Origin: Alligator mississippiensis
Lineage: Eukaryota > Chordata > Crocodylia > Alligatoridae
Direction of reading: 5' to 3'
Length of the DNA stretch: 64,000 nucleotides
Assembly (NCBI RefSeq): GCF_030867095.1
Contig: NC_081824.1
Span: forward strand, 363,587,829 to 363,651,828
In this document: positions 10,011-20,440 of the stretch, one piece after another
Layout: each line of letters starts with the position of its first letter
Position numbering within the stretch: position 1 is the first letter of the stretch
Made by a program: the position numbers and the translations under genes
Notes under the pieces: generated by a model
Seen by the model: only the letters and a program-made list of their open reading frames with translations
The model's database searches: none
Told to the model about the DNA's origin: nothing

Positions 10011-10307
10011 AGGAGGATAGAGGTCCATGCCTGTCAGGCTAGAGGCAGCCCTCCCTCTGGGAGCACAGCCAGGGCTGCCTGTCCTGGGTCTGCTCTGGAC
10101 AGCTGGGAGGGGGTGGCTCAGCCTTGGACGTCCCTGCTGCTCTTCCTGTGACATGGGGCTTGAGCCTAATGCCTGTAACATCAGCATGACACGAGTGATC
10201 TTGTCAGTAACAAGAGGAGGATCAGGGACATTGTGGGGGAGGTAACCTAGTAAGAAATGATGCAGAAGAGGCTGACAAGGTTCTTTGGACAAATCTGATG
10301 TTTTATT

Positions 10308-11348
10308 TAGAGGTGCACTGATACATCTGTCTGATATTGGATCGGCACCAATATAAAGGACATTGATTGTATCGGAAATCGGCGGGTTTTTTTTGTTTTG
10401 TTTTGTTGTTTTTTTTGTTTTGTTGTTTTTTTTTTTTGCCTAATGTGGCTGATAAATGCCCTGTGCATGTGCACAGCCGCAGCACAGCAGCTTGGAGAGC
10501 TACATCCAGCTGGTATGTCTGTTGTGGTGGAAGGGGAGGGGGGAGGGAAGAGGTGTGAGGGAGGCAGATTGAGGCCCCTGCAATGAGGGAGGGAGTGGGG
10601 CTGGGGCTCAGGCAGGTGCTGCCCAGCCGGGGTGGGGCAGGGCACAGGATGGAGCCACAGCTTGTCTGGGGAGCAGCTCCTGCTGCTGCATGCACCCTGG
10701 GAGGGCATGGGGGGCATGTGCCCCTGGATCTGTGCAGGGTGGGGCAGAGCAGGCTGCCACTATGGGCTGGGGCCAGGGTTGTTCCGGGCTCTTCCCGGCA
10801 GGGGGGCTGGGCTGTGTTGTGGGCGGGCAGTGGCAGTGCTGGGAGTGGGCGTTGGGGGGCTATGGTGAATTTGTGGTGGGTTGCAGCCTCCCCATATAGT
10901 CCCCCTCCAGTGCAGCTGCCACCTGCCCCAACCACAGCCTGGTCCAGCCCCCCTGCCAGGAGAAACCCAGCACCGCTGCAGCGGCAGCCTGCCCTCTCCC
11001 CATGCAAATCCAGAGGCACACGCCCCACCATGACCTCCCAGGGTGCGCGCAGTGGCGGGAGCCGCCCCGCCTCCCTACACCCCCCCAGACGAGCAGCAGC
11101 TCCGTATTGTGCCTTTCCCCAGCTGGGTAGAGCCTGCCCCAGACCCACTCCCTCCCTCACCACGGGGGCCTCGATCTGCGCCCCCCCCCATCCCCATCTC
11201 TCCTTCCACCACAACAGACTTACCAGCCAGACACTGCTCTTCAAGCTGTTGGGCAGTGTATTGGAAATCAGATTGGTGTCGGCCAATATGTCTCGTTAAA
11301 AATCGGCTACCAGTATCATCCCCAAAAATATCTATTGGTGCACCCCTA
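10308..11348. mobile_element. Long fold-back hAT-type element with 8-base target duplication
   Basis: The ends are TAGAGGTGCAC and the inverse of TAGGGGTGCAC. They are flanked by GTTTTATT (10300-10307) and CTTTTATT (11349-11356), a 7-of-8 match. The two halves are extended inverted copies of each other: for example GAGGGAGGGAGTGGG near 10586 against its inverse near 11148, and the CACCCTGGGAGG...CATGG block near 10693 against its inverse near 11035. The axis is close to 10855-10895. It has no transposase and lies within the 3' UTR of the Penelope-like element. The long open frames on both strands are by-products of the GC-rich palindrome. Confidence 0.75.
10387..10437. repeat. (TTTTG)n simple repeat
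   Basis: T-rich run broken by G roughly every five to nine bases, inside the left arm of the fold-back element. Confidence 0.85.
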
Positions 11349-11684
11349 CTTTTATTAGGCCAATTCAGATAGCTGGAAAAAATCTTTGCCAGCTTTCAGG
11401 TACAAATACCCTTCATCAGGCTGAGGAAGCATCTGCAGTTGGCATATGCTCTTCCTGGATGGAATGAATAGTAAAGAAGCCAGGGGCTGGTATGCATGCA
11501 AGAAAGGCAGTCAGTGAATTGATGAGTCAGTGGGTGAGAGACAGGGTGGGGGTGGGGGATGAATGTCGCTGGTAAATAATGGAGAGGTACCTGGGAAGTC
11601 AGATGTTAGGTTATAATGTGTCATAAATCCAATGTCTATATTGAGTCCATGAATTTTGTATCCAGTAGGTTGATGAAGTGAAGT

Positions 11685-12255
11685 TCACAGGCTCATCTGC
11701 GCAAGCTCTTTTGTAAATTCCCTTTGAGGATTAGAACTGAGAGAGTGGTTTTCTTGTGAGAAATGTGCCCCCACAGGTAATTGGGTATCCTTGTCTTTGA
11801 TAGATTTCCAGTTTGCATTCATTCTGGCATGCAGTTGCTTTTTGGTCTCTCCTACATATATTCTACTGGGCATTTGGTGCGCTGGATGAGAGATGCAATG
11901 TTTCTGGAGATGTAGCTGTAAGCTCCAGGAATGCTGATGGTTCTTTTGTGGGATGTAGCAATTGTGAGGGTGGTGGAGATATGCTGGCAGGTTTGATATT
12001 GGCATAGCATGGTCTGGATCCATTCGGTGTGTTTTGGGCTGTAAAAAGTTTGCTTCTGGTGATGAGGTTGGTGAGGTTCAGTGCTTGTTTGGAGGCTAGG
12101 ATGGGTGGCTCTGGGAAGATCTCTTTAAGAACTGGGGCTTTTTCTAGTATGGATTGCAATTGTTTGAGGATTTTCCTTATAGTTTCCAGGGAGGGGTGAT
12201 ATGTTATAACCAGTGGTGTGCAATTCATGGGGGTTTTCCTTCTGTACTGCAGCAA
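11685..12255 (-). pseudogene. Penelope-like ORF remnant: RT C-terminus and GIY-YIG endonuclease
   Basis: Two overlapping minus-strand open pieces (11863-12255 and 11685-12023) together cover the end of a Penelope ORF. The upstream piece has the YHPSLETIRKILKQ and NLTNLITRSKL blocks that precede the endonuclease. The downstream piece has IYVGETKKQLHARMN, which matches the GIY-YIG module (the YVGET strand and the following helix arginine). A frame change near 11870-11900 separates them, so the gene is dead. Confidence 0.7.
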
Positions 12256-12521
12256 TTCCTCACGTGGTATCTGGGTGGCTCTTTCAAAAGTGTGATCTAT
12301 CTCTCTGGAGGAGTGTCCTTGTTGAGTGAAAGTCTTTATGATATTTGTGAGGTGACAATCATGGGTGTTCTCCTCAGTGCAAATTCAGTGATACCTGAAG
12401 GCTTAGCTGTATATTACAGCCTTCTTGGTGTGTTTAAAGTGATTGCTGATTCTGTGCAGATACGTATCTTGGTCCGTAGGTTTCTTGTATGTCGTGGTCT
12501 GTATTTTACCATTCTGGATAG

Positions 12522-12866
12522 CATGGGTGACTGGTGCCACCTTAGTTGGTGGGGGGAGGGGGATGTGACCAGTCAGCAACCGGGGGGGGGGGGGCGGTAT
12601 CTGCTCACGGCCAATCCCACTGACTGGAGTGGGGGGTGGGAGGTGACCCCTGTGACTAATCGCAAGGCGACCAATCCCTGCGGCCACTTCTGGAAGTGGC
12701 TGTGGCCGCATCTGGGAGTGCCACAGTGCTCCCACTCCCCAGCCAGCACTTGCAGGGATGGCACCAGCACTCCTGCCTGCCCACCCCCACTCGTCGCCTA
12801 AGCAGCAAATGCAGCTGGTCAAGGGGTGCACATGCACCCCCATCCACCCTCTACGTGTCGCCAATG
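12522..12866. mobile_element. hAT-type MITE with perfect 8-base target duplication
   Basis: CTGGATAG occurs at 12514-12521 and again at 12867-12874, directly bordering a 345-base GC-rich insert. The ends CATGGGTGAC and the inverse of CATTGGCGAC are short imperfect inverted repeats. Removing the insert and one duplicate rejoins the Penelope RT sequence in frame at the protein-motif level (ITIQNGKIQTTTYKKP). Confidence 0.75.
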
Positions 12867-13011
12867 CTGGATAGTGATCATCATATCTAAAAAGGAGATG
12901 TTGGTGCTGGGATATTCAAGAGAGAGTCTGATGGAAGGATGATGATTGTTGAATTTCTGATGGAACTCAATCGGAGATTGCAGGTATTCAGTCCAAATGA
13001 TGATGTCATCA

Positions 13012-14540
13012 AAGTACTCGATGCCTTTTTCGCCTCAGTCTTCACAGGCAAGGTCAGCTCCCAGACTGTTGCACCTGACAGAACAATTTGGGGAAGAGGT
13101 GAGCAGCCAACAGTAGCAAAAGTATAGGTTAGAGACTGTTTAGAAAAGCTAAATGTGTACAAGTCCATGGGCCTGGATGGGATGCACCCGAGGGTGCTGA
13201 GGGCATTGGCAAATGTGATTGCAGATATACACACATGGCCAGTGTGATTGCAGAGCCGTTAGCCATCATCTTTGAAACCTCGTGGCAACCGGGAGAGGTC
13301 TTGGACAATTGGAAGAGGGCAAATATAGTGCCCCTATTTAAGAAAGGGAAAAATGAGGATCCAGGGAACTACAGACTGGTCAGCCTCACCTCAGTCCCTG
13401 TAATCATGGAGCTGGTCCTCAAGGAATCTATTTCTAATCACTAGGAGGAGAAGGTGATTAGGAACAGTCAGCATGGATTCACCAAGAACAGGTCATGCTT
13501 GACCAACCTGATTGCCTTCTATGATGAGATGACTTGCTCTGTGGATGCTGGGAGACTATTGGATCTGGTATACCTTGACTATAAGAAGACTTTTTATATG
13601 GTCTGTCACAACATTCTTGCAGGCAAGATAAGGAAGTATCAGTTGGACGAACAGACTGTAAGGTGAATAGAAAACTGGCCAGATCATCGGGCTCAGATAC
13701 CTGCTTGGCAGCTGGTATCAAGTGGAATGCCCCACGGGTTGACCGTAGGGCCATTTTTGTTTAATATCTTCATCAGTGACCTGGAAGATGGCATAGAGTG
13801 CATCCTGAGCAGGTCTGTAGATGACACCAAGCTGAGGGCTGTAGTAAATATGCTAGAGGGTAGGGCTGGGATTCAGAGAGACCTAGACAAATTAGAGGAT
13901 TGGGCCAAAAGAAACCTCATGAGGTTCAGTAAGGACAAATGCAAAATCCTGCACTTGGGACAGAACAGGCCTATGCACCAGTACAGACTGGGGGCTGACT
14001 GGCTGGGCAGCAGCTCTGCAGAAAGGACCTGAGCTTCCAGTGGACAATACGCTGAATAAGAGCCAACAGTGTGCCCTTGTTGCCAAGAAAGCTAATGTCA
14101 TACTGGGCTGCATTGGTAGGAGTGTCACCAGCAGATCAAAGGAAGTGATTATTCCCTTCTATTCAGCACTGCTGAGGCCACATCTGGAGTATTATGTCTA
14201 GTTTTGGGCTCCCAACTACAGAAAGGATGTGAACAAATTGGAGAGTTCACAAAGCTTATGTAGTCAGCAGCAGAGAAAAATGAGGGGGGATTTAACAGCA
14301 GTCCTCAACTACCTGAAGGGTGGTTCCAAAGAGGATGGAGCTACACTGTTCTCTGTGGTGGCAGATGACAGAACAAGGAGCAGTGGTCTCAAGTTGAATC
14401 TTCATCCTTGGAGGTTTTTAAGAACTGGCTAGACAGTTCCCTTGGCTGGGATGATCTATTTGGGGATGGTCCTGCTTTGAGCAGGGTTTGGACTATATGA
14501 CCTCCTGCAGTCCCTTTCAACTTTAACTTTCTATTATTCT
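13012..14540 (+). mobile_element. CR1-type LINE, RT to 3' end, second half of the split copy
   Basis: The sequence resumes with GATGCCTTTTTCGCCTCAG and includes NWKRANIVPLFKKG (about 13306-13350), the SCLTNLIAFYDEMT block (about 13495-13535), GPFLFNIFISDLEDG (about 13750-13795) and a damaged palm motif (SVDDTKLR near 13815). It runs to the GACCTCCTGCAGTCCCTTTC tail at about 14500. Several stops and shifts make it non-functional. Confidence 0.85.
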
Positions 14541-15716
14541 GTGTCTATCATTTTAAAATTACTGAAAACAGAGGCCAAGATTTTTAATTTTGGATACTTC
14601 CTCAGTGCCTATTTTGATACCTTTTTAGGAACCAGCATATGCAGTTAGTCTTGAGACCCTTTGCAAATCAGATTGTGTATTAAGTGCCCATGTTTAGGCA
14701 CTCAAGCCTACAAATTGTGGATTAAAAGAATGTTTGAGGACTGTAGACTTCAGTGTTGACCTTACTGTGATATGAAACAGTGAATAAGGACTTAAAGCTA
14801 ATTTAGTTCAGTGTGAATTTTTCTGCATTGTTAAGGAATTATGCATATCCTAGGTGTATGTTTTTTACTGTGTACCTAAGTTAGTTGTTCATGTGTGTAT
14901 AGCTCAACCTTCAGCATGTCTTTTGAATGTTGATAATCCTTTCTGAGAAATGTTGGTATATACTGTCATAGGCTGTACATTTTAAAGAATTTATTGTTTT
15001 TCACTTAAATTCCACTATGGCATTCTTTCATCTTATAGTTTACTGCCATAGTTTATTCTTCTTTCCATTTGCATTATTTGGCTTAGACTTTTATTTTCTT
15101 GAGGATACCTTTTTAACTTGATTTTAACGCTCATTTCTTGTTATTTATCCACTCTTTTTCTTGGTTTCATGCTTTCCCTTTTTTTCCCAAAAGGTCATGT
15201 ACAACTTATGCTCATGGGTTAAGATATGCCTATGTAGCCTCCATGCTGATTTTCTTTCCTTACTGTGGCCATTTAAGGTCTTTTTTCTTTTCTTTTTCTG
15301 TTTTTTTAAAGAAGAAATCCCTGAATTCTAAAATTTAGATTCAAAGCTAAATGGGGGGGGGTAATAGGATTTGAGAATGTCAGGCTTAACAGTGACTTTT
15401 ATGGAGGCTCAACTATAGGTGGTACTTGAGCCAACTTATGCATTAGGCAGCATTAAGGTAGAATTGTGGGAGCTTAGCACTTCAGAAGATCAAGCTTTAA
15501 ATGAGCAACTTGCATCCACTGACCACACACTTTTGTCTAAATGAGGTACCACAAGTAGAGACCCTTCTGAGCACAACTACATTTCTGCATTCTTTAGGAT
15601 GTTGCTATTTTTTAATGGACATGAGCTTTCTTTCTATTGAATTGCATATTAAGCAATCTTATAAACAGTCCCATTTGTTTGAGTCTCTGACACGGTACTT
15701 TTTGGTCATAACCTAG
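14541..15716. other. AT-rich intronic DNA, nothing recognised
   Basis: No repeat family, exon or RNA gene stood out. There are T-rich runs around 15170-15310 and a short G run near 15353. Confidence 0.5.
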
Positions 15717-17301
15717 TAGGGATGTAAATGGCTAAATGGTTACATAATGATTATATTTCTACTGTTTGCTGCTCACCGTTTACTGTTTAGTGACCTCCGG
15801 CAGAAACGGCCTTAGCCCCTTATATCTTCACTGTGCTCCTGGCACTACGTGAGCCCAGGCCACTGGTGAGGAGCCCTGGGTGGGAGGTGGTTAACACAGC
15901 TGAACCATTAGGGGAGATTGCCCAGTTGTGGAGCCCCCTGGGACTGGGGCTAGGGCTGGGGATCTCTCCTATGCCTAGAGCCTGTTGCCATGGGAAGTGA
16001 GGAAGGAAGGGTGGGAGGGAAGTGCCGTGTTCCCCACAGGGGTCACGTGGGGCCTTCCTGCCACAGCAGCAAGGCTCCCAGCCCCATGGTGAGTTTGCCT
16101 GGCCCCCCTGCAGCACCAGGGTCCAGGCAAGGCAGCAAGCTCCCTAAACTTCGTGCCACACCTCGGCTGCTGCGGCCTGGACATGGAAGCCTCCTCCACA
16201 TTGCTGGGCCAGTCCTACTCCACCTTACCCTGAGTGATGGGGGGTCCGGTCCCAGTGGGGCAGCCTTTTCTGGGTGCACTGCATCCTTCCCCCTCCCGCC
16301 CATGGCACTGCAGTTGCACGGGGCCTGGCCTAGCCCTGAGCCAGGGTTGACTACATGGCCGACTTGGTCAGAAGAGGTGACAGCTGGAGCAGGTGGTACC
16401 AGGTCTGAGGGGTTGCCACTGGTCCCTTGTGCAATGAGCACGAACCCAAGGCATTCCTGGGGGGAGCATTATGGCTGCAACAGTAGCCTCTCGGGAATGC
16501 CCTGGGGCTGTGCTCACTGCACGAAAGGCCGGCAGTGACCCCCTCAGACGTGACACCACCTGCTCCAGCTACCCTGGTGCCTCCTTGGGCTCAGCCAGCC
16601 ATGTGCTCAACTCCGCCTCAGTTTGACCAGGCCTAACATGACCCCAGTGCCACAAGCAGAAAGGGGAAGTAGGCATCGCACCAAGCAGAGGCTGCCTCAC
16701 TGGGACTGGACCCCTGCTTCCTCCCAGGGTGAGCTGGGGCCTGACCCAGCAGCCAAGAAGAGCATTCCATGTCTGAGCTGCAGCGGCACAAGCACAGTGG
16801 GAGGCGTGGGGAGCCCATCGCCCCACACATTACCCTGCCCATCGCCCTGCTCATTGCCCCACCGCTGGGGGTGGGGGTGGGCAGACCCACCATGGGCCCA
16901 TGAGTCTTGCTGCTGTGGCAGGAAGGCCCTGTCTGACCCCTGTGGGGGGGGGGGGGGCAGCATCTCTCTCTCTCTCTCACCCCCCCCCCCCCCCCCATAG
17001 CAATGGGATTTGGACACAGGAGAGGTCTGTAGCCCCAGCCAGTGGGAATGAGAGGAAGACATGACTGGGCAGTGCCCCCTAGTCGTTCAACCACGTCTGC
17101 CATGCCTATCCATGGGTCTCTGTCAGCGGGCTAGGATCTACATAGTGCTGGGTGCATGGTGAAGACTATAAGGGGCTGAGGCCTGGGACATTCCTGCTGC
17201 AGGTCTCTAAAGAAAGTATAAGCTATCGGTTAACCATTTCACTGATATAATTGGAGGAGGTAAAATGGCTAATTTTTTAAAATTATATTTACATTCCTGT
17301 A
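15717..17301. mobile_element. Giant fold-back (near-palindromic) hAT-like element
   Basis: The ends TAGGGATGTAAA (15717) and the inverse of TACAGGAATGTAAA (17288-17301) are imperfect inverted repeats. Almost the whole element folds on itself. The block GGCCTTCCTGCCACAGCAGCA near 16051 is inverted near 16905-16925. CCGGTCCCAGTGGGGCAGCC near 16245 pairs with its inverse near 16690-16710. GGAGCAGGTGGT near 16385 pairs with the inverse near 16553-16569. The axis lies near 16475, where GGCATTCC and GGGAATGCC face each other. Arms are roughly 750-800 bases. No target duplication was convincing and there is no transposase. Confidence 0.75.
16944..16996. repeat. G-run, (TC)n and C-run simple repeat
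   Basis: A run of 14 G (16944-16957), then TC dinucleotides (16963-16978), then 17 C (16980-16996), all within the right arm of the fold-back element. Confidence 0.9.
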
Positions 17302-18133
17302 CTTTAGATGCAAATTTTTACTTGCAGTGCTCATGTATCTAAAGCAAATGAATTGTCTTTGCTTCAGATTTCAGGAAGTGTACCTATTTCTCAGCTCAGG
17401 CTCCAAAATGTGCGAATTTATGTGAGAATCAAAGGTAAGAGGTTAGATTATTGCCAGTCTGAAGAAGAGCTGCCTAAATACAGTGAAAGTGTTGAAAGCT
17501 AGACAGAAAATAGAGAGGAATAAGAGTCAATTTTCTCCAAAACATTGCTGAGAAAAATGAAATTGAAGGTGAGAATGTAAGTAGCAAGTGAGGAATAAGG
17601 GTCTGGTGTTTTTTTATCTTGGAAAAAGGGTGACAGTAGTAGCTTTGAGTGACACAGAAAAGATCCATCAAAGATAGAGTGGTTGATGCTATGAAGGGCA
17701 ATTCCATAATGAACTGTTCTTATTAACAGACAAAATAAAATTGGTGGCTATTTTAGTGAAGAGGAAAAACAGTGAAGAGAGTGTGTGTACAGGTAGGTCA
17801 AGTGATGTACAAAGCATCAGTATTTGAGGCAGGAACAGTGGTGTATATTGTAGCCAGCTCCACTACAAGTTGCCTCTTTGAGTAGTGTGGCACTTCAGTT
17901 TTCTCAAATGTCTAGTAGTTTTCTCTACTGTCCGTACTTGGAGGGAGATAGAACAGCTTTAAGCAGACTCCAGCCCATGGGCATCCCATTAACACAGATT
18001 TTGATGATGTTTGAAAGGATTACTTCACCAAGCCTGCCAGAAATAATTGGAAAAAAAATTCTGTAGGCTCAGTTACTTTAAATATTGCTAGAAAAGTAAT
18101 TAATCTGGTTGTTTCTAATTCAGGTCCTTAGAG
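17302..18133. other. Intronic DNA, nothing recognised
   Basis: No exon-like open frame with family motifs and no obvious repeat. Confidence 0.5.
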
Positions 18134-18320
18134 CTTTGGTTCAGAACCTTTTTCATACCCAAGGCACCTTTTTATTGACTATGAAACAGAAGACTTTCTC
18201 TATTATTTTTCTAAAGAACTCAGAAAGATCACAACAGGTCCAGTTTTTTTTTGACATATTGATTCTTATTTGAAATCTCTGGTTTTATCTTGTGAGTTAC
18301 ATGTGGGTGTTACCCTGTTT
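18134..18320 (+). mobile_element. hAT-like non-autonomous repeat, copy 2
   Basis: It opens TTGGTTCAGAACCTTTTTCA and shares AAAGAACTCAGAAAG and GAAATCTCTGGTTTTATCTTG-type blocks with the copy at 7708-7925, in the same order and orientation. Confidence 0.6.
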
Positions 18321-18714
18321 TTAGAACACCTTATATGCAATCTTCCCTCTGCTCCCATGATGCTTCTCCTGGTCTTCTCGCTTTCACACAGCCAGAAGCC
18401 TAAATCCTTCTGACATCAGGATTGTGTTTCCTTTCCCTGTGCTGTAGGGAGCATGGAGCCATCTGCTCAAAATTAGAGGTTGAGGTAAATAACCCAGCAC
18501 CCTGTTCTAGCTGGATCTTCCCCATCAGAGCAGCCAGAGTGGATGAAGTTACTCTGTAATGAGCCAACTTCAAGTCTTCAAACTGAAAAACAAAAAGCTC
18601 TTTATATTGATCAGTGGAAGACTGTAGGAAGAGCTCTGAGGAAGCTGGAGAAAAGAGCAAATGAATAAATTAAGTGTCCTAACAAAAATTGATGAGATAT
18701 GGTTTGACTCATTG

Positions 18715-19150
18715 AAAATGGTTAGGAGGCTGGGGCAGACAACTTATGAGGACAAGCTGAGGGAACTGGGCTTATTTAGTTTGCAGAAGAGAAGATTTGG
18801 GGGGATTTGATAGCAGCCTTTAACTACCTGAATGGTGGTTCCAAAGAGGATGGAGCTAGACTGTTCTCAGTGGTGGCAGATGACAGAACAAGGAGCAGTG
18901 GTTTCAAGTTGCAGAAAGGAAAGTTTAGGTTGGCTATTAGGAAAAACTTCTTCATGAGGAGGGTAGTAGAGAACTGGAATGGGTTACCTAGAGAGGTGGT
19001 GGAGTCTCCATCCTTGGGGATTTTTAAAGCTCAGCTCAACAAAGCCCTGACTGGAATGATTTAGTTGGAGATGGTCCTGCTTTGCGCAGGGGGTTGGACT
19101 AGATGACCTCCTGCGGTCCCTCTCAACCCTAATTTCCTACGATTCTATGA
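18715..19150 (+). mobile_element. CR1-type LINE 3' end
   Basis: A short 5'-truncated copy. Its open stretch at 18807-19064 reads the CR1 ORF2 C-terminus ([17 protein letters not shown], then NWNGLPREVVESPSLG), followed by the GACTAGATGACCTCCTGCGG 3' tail. It is among the best-preserved CR1 tails in the window and shows what the interrupted copy at 2566-3236 should look like. Confidence 0.9.
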
Positions 19151-19674
19151 CTGGATCTTTCCATCAGTGAGCTCAGATTTATGCTGGCAGTAGGACTTGA
19201 GTTAAGATTGCCAATTTGTGTATGAAATTTGTGAGTGGGGAAGAATTAAGTGGGAGGTAAAGGAAGGACAGAATTGTAAGCTGCAACAGTTTGGAACAAA
19301 GATAGAGGTTCTCAGATGAGAGGTTGAGATGAACTAGCTCAAAAAAGGTGAGGGGTTTAAGTTTTCTAGGAAATGGTAGAAGAAAAAAGGAGTATTATAC
19401 AAGGTAAAGCAAAGTCAAACCTGAGGAGGCAATGACCACTGCTACAGAAGATCAGAAAGAAAGGCAATTTGAAGTTATTACATTGAAGCTACGATTCTTG
19501 GCATGGGTGAGAACTGTTGAGCCTCTCAGACGAAATAGAATCAGGAGAAAAAGAAAGTTAGAAATTAGAAGTGTTATTGACTGTTATTGACTTATGTTGC
19601 TGGTGTCCTTTTGAAAAGAAGCAGACAAGGCAACATAAAGTAATTAGTTTAGGAATCTGAAAGCCTATGCCAGG
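19151..19674. other. Intronic DNA, nothing recognised
   Basis: Purine-rich in parts (about 19375-19400 and 19530-19570). No feature was identified. Confidence 0.5.
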
Positions 19675-20440
19675 GGTGGCCAGCCTGTGGCACAGGTGCC
19701 ACAAATGGCTTATTGGGGAGGGCACAGACAACACAGTGGCACATAGGGCAGGAAGCAGAAAGCAAAGCATTATATTAGGTTGGGAGCATAGGGCTGGAAG
19801 CAGAAAGAAGAGCAGCTGCTTGATCAAGGGACACAGGGCAGGCAACAGAAAGCTGAACAGCAGATTGGGTAAGGGAAAGGGATTGGAGTTGCACTCAGGG
19901 GCCTTGTCCAAATGAACACAGATGTTTGGTTCCCTGGGCACAAAAAACAGTGGCATGGCACACCTTGTACCATTGCTACTTGTCTGTGGGGAACACCGGT
20001 GTCATGCATCCTTTGGCGCGTGGCATGTTACCCCAGGTGAGCTACGGGAGGCTGGGGCCAGCAACTCAGTTGGTCCCAGCAGCCTTACCTGGGGGCTGGG
20101 GAGCTGCAGCGGAGGCGCCCCTGCAACTTGGAGCCTGGCCAGCAGCCAGATCCAGTTTGGGGCAGTATACGCTGCAGCCACGTGCACTGCCCTCTTTTTT
20201 TCCATGTGGGTTTTTTTGACCTGGGATCACCCCGGGTCAAACCTCACACCCCACACACCCTGCACTGCGAAGTAGCGGCATGGGAAATGTTTGAATGTGT
20301 GGTATGTGATGCTGTAGACTGGTTTGCAGCGCCACATACCGGATGGCCACACTCATTTGAATGCGCCCAGGGAGGTTGTGAGGTTAATTTGTAGGATGCC
20401 TACATAAAAGGTTCACCCCCCGCTGATCTATGCTTTGATA
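19675..20440. mobile_element. Possible hAT-derived element with an internal minisatellite
   Basis: It starts CAGGGGTGGCCAGCCTGTGG, typical of hAT termini, and contains a 3 x 45-base repeat. A stretch near 19954-19980 (GTGGCATGGCACACCTTGTA) resembles one in the fold-back at 27.5-28.1 kb (about 28050). The right end and target duplication were not found, so extent and unity are uncertain. Confidence 0.45.
19742..19876 (+). repeat. Minisatellite, 3 x 45 bases
   Basis: Units start at 19742, 19787 and 19832, each opening with CATAGGGC- or CACAGGGC-type sequence followed by GGAAGCAGAAAG-type sequence. The unit length is a multiple of three, so one frame reads three 15-residue repeats beginning HRAG. 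I treat this as a repeat, not a gene. Confidence 0.8.

Larger units (their letters stand above)
8691..10273 (+). mobile_element. CR1-type LINE, 5' part of a split copy carrying nested insertions
   Basis: Before, between and after the inserts the sequence follows the CR1 region between endonuclease and RT: AAGAAGTGGGAACTTGG at 8721, GCAGGGATGAAATCAAGAAG at about 9330, AACAAGAGGAGGATCAGGGA at about 10209 and GATGCAGAAGAGGCTGA at about 10259. The copy is interrupted by a mariner-like MITE (8758-9306), an antisense CR1 (about 9419-10185) and a Penelope-like element (from about 10274). It resumes at about 13012. Confidence 0.7.
10274..13016 (-). mobile_element. Penelope-like retroelement, 5'-truncated, with two hAT insertions
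   Basis: On the minus strand the element starts at about 13016 with an RT active-site segment (YFDDIIIW near 12985-13012). It continues past the insertion at 12522-12866 with TTTYKKPTDQDTYLHR (about 12430-12510), a thumb/linker region, and a GIY-YIG endonuclease-like block (SRIYVGETKKQLHARMN, about 11815-11870). The 3' region contains a CTGATGAAGG...GAAAGCTGGCAAAGA segment (about 11380-11430) and ends CCAAAGAACCTT near 10274. This RT-then-GIY-YIG order is diagnostic of Penelope-like elements. Stops and frameshifts break the frame. It sits inside a CR1 copy whose two halves resume on either side. Confidence 0.75.

Noticed and set aside
10303..11286. 327-codon minus-strand open frame, the longest in the window, and a 238-codon frame opposite it
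   Set aside because: Both lie in the GC-rich fold-back hAT element. The two frames resemble each other because the arms are inverse copies. No protein family motif or splice context supports a gene.
15990..17103. Several 120-180 codon frames on both strands
   Set aside because: All are in the giant fold-back element; they are proline/glycine/serine-rich and arise from GC-rich palindromic DNA.
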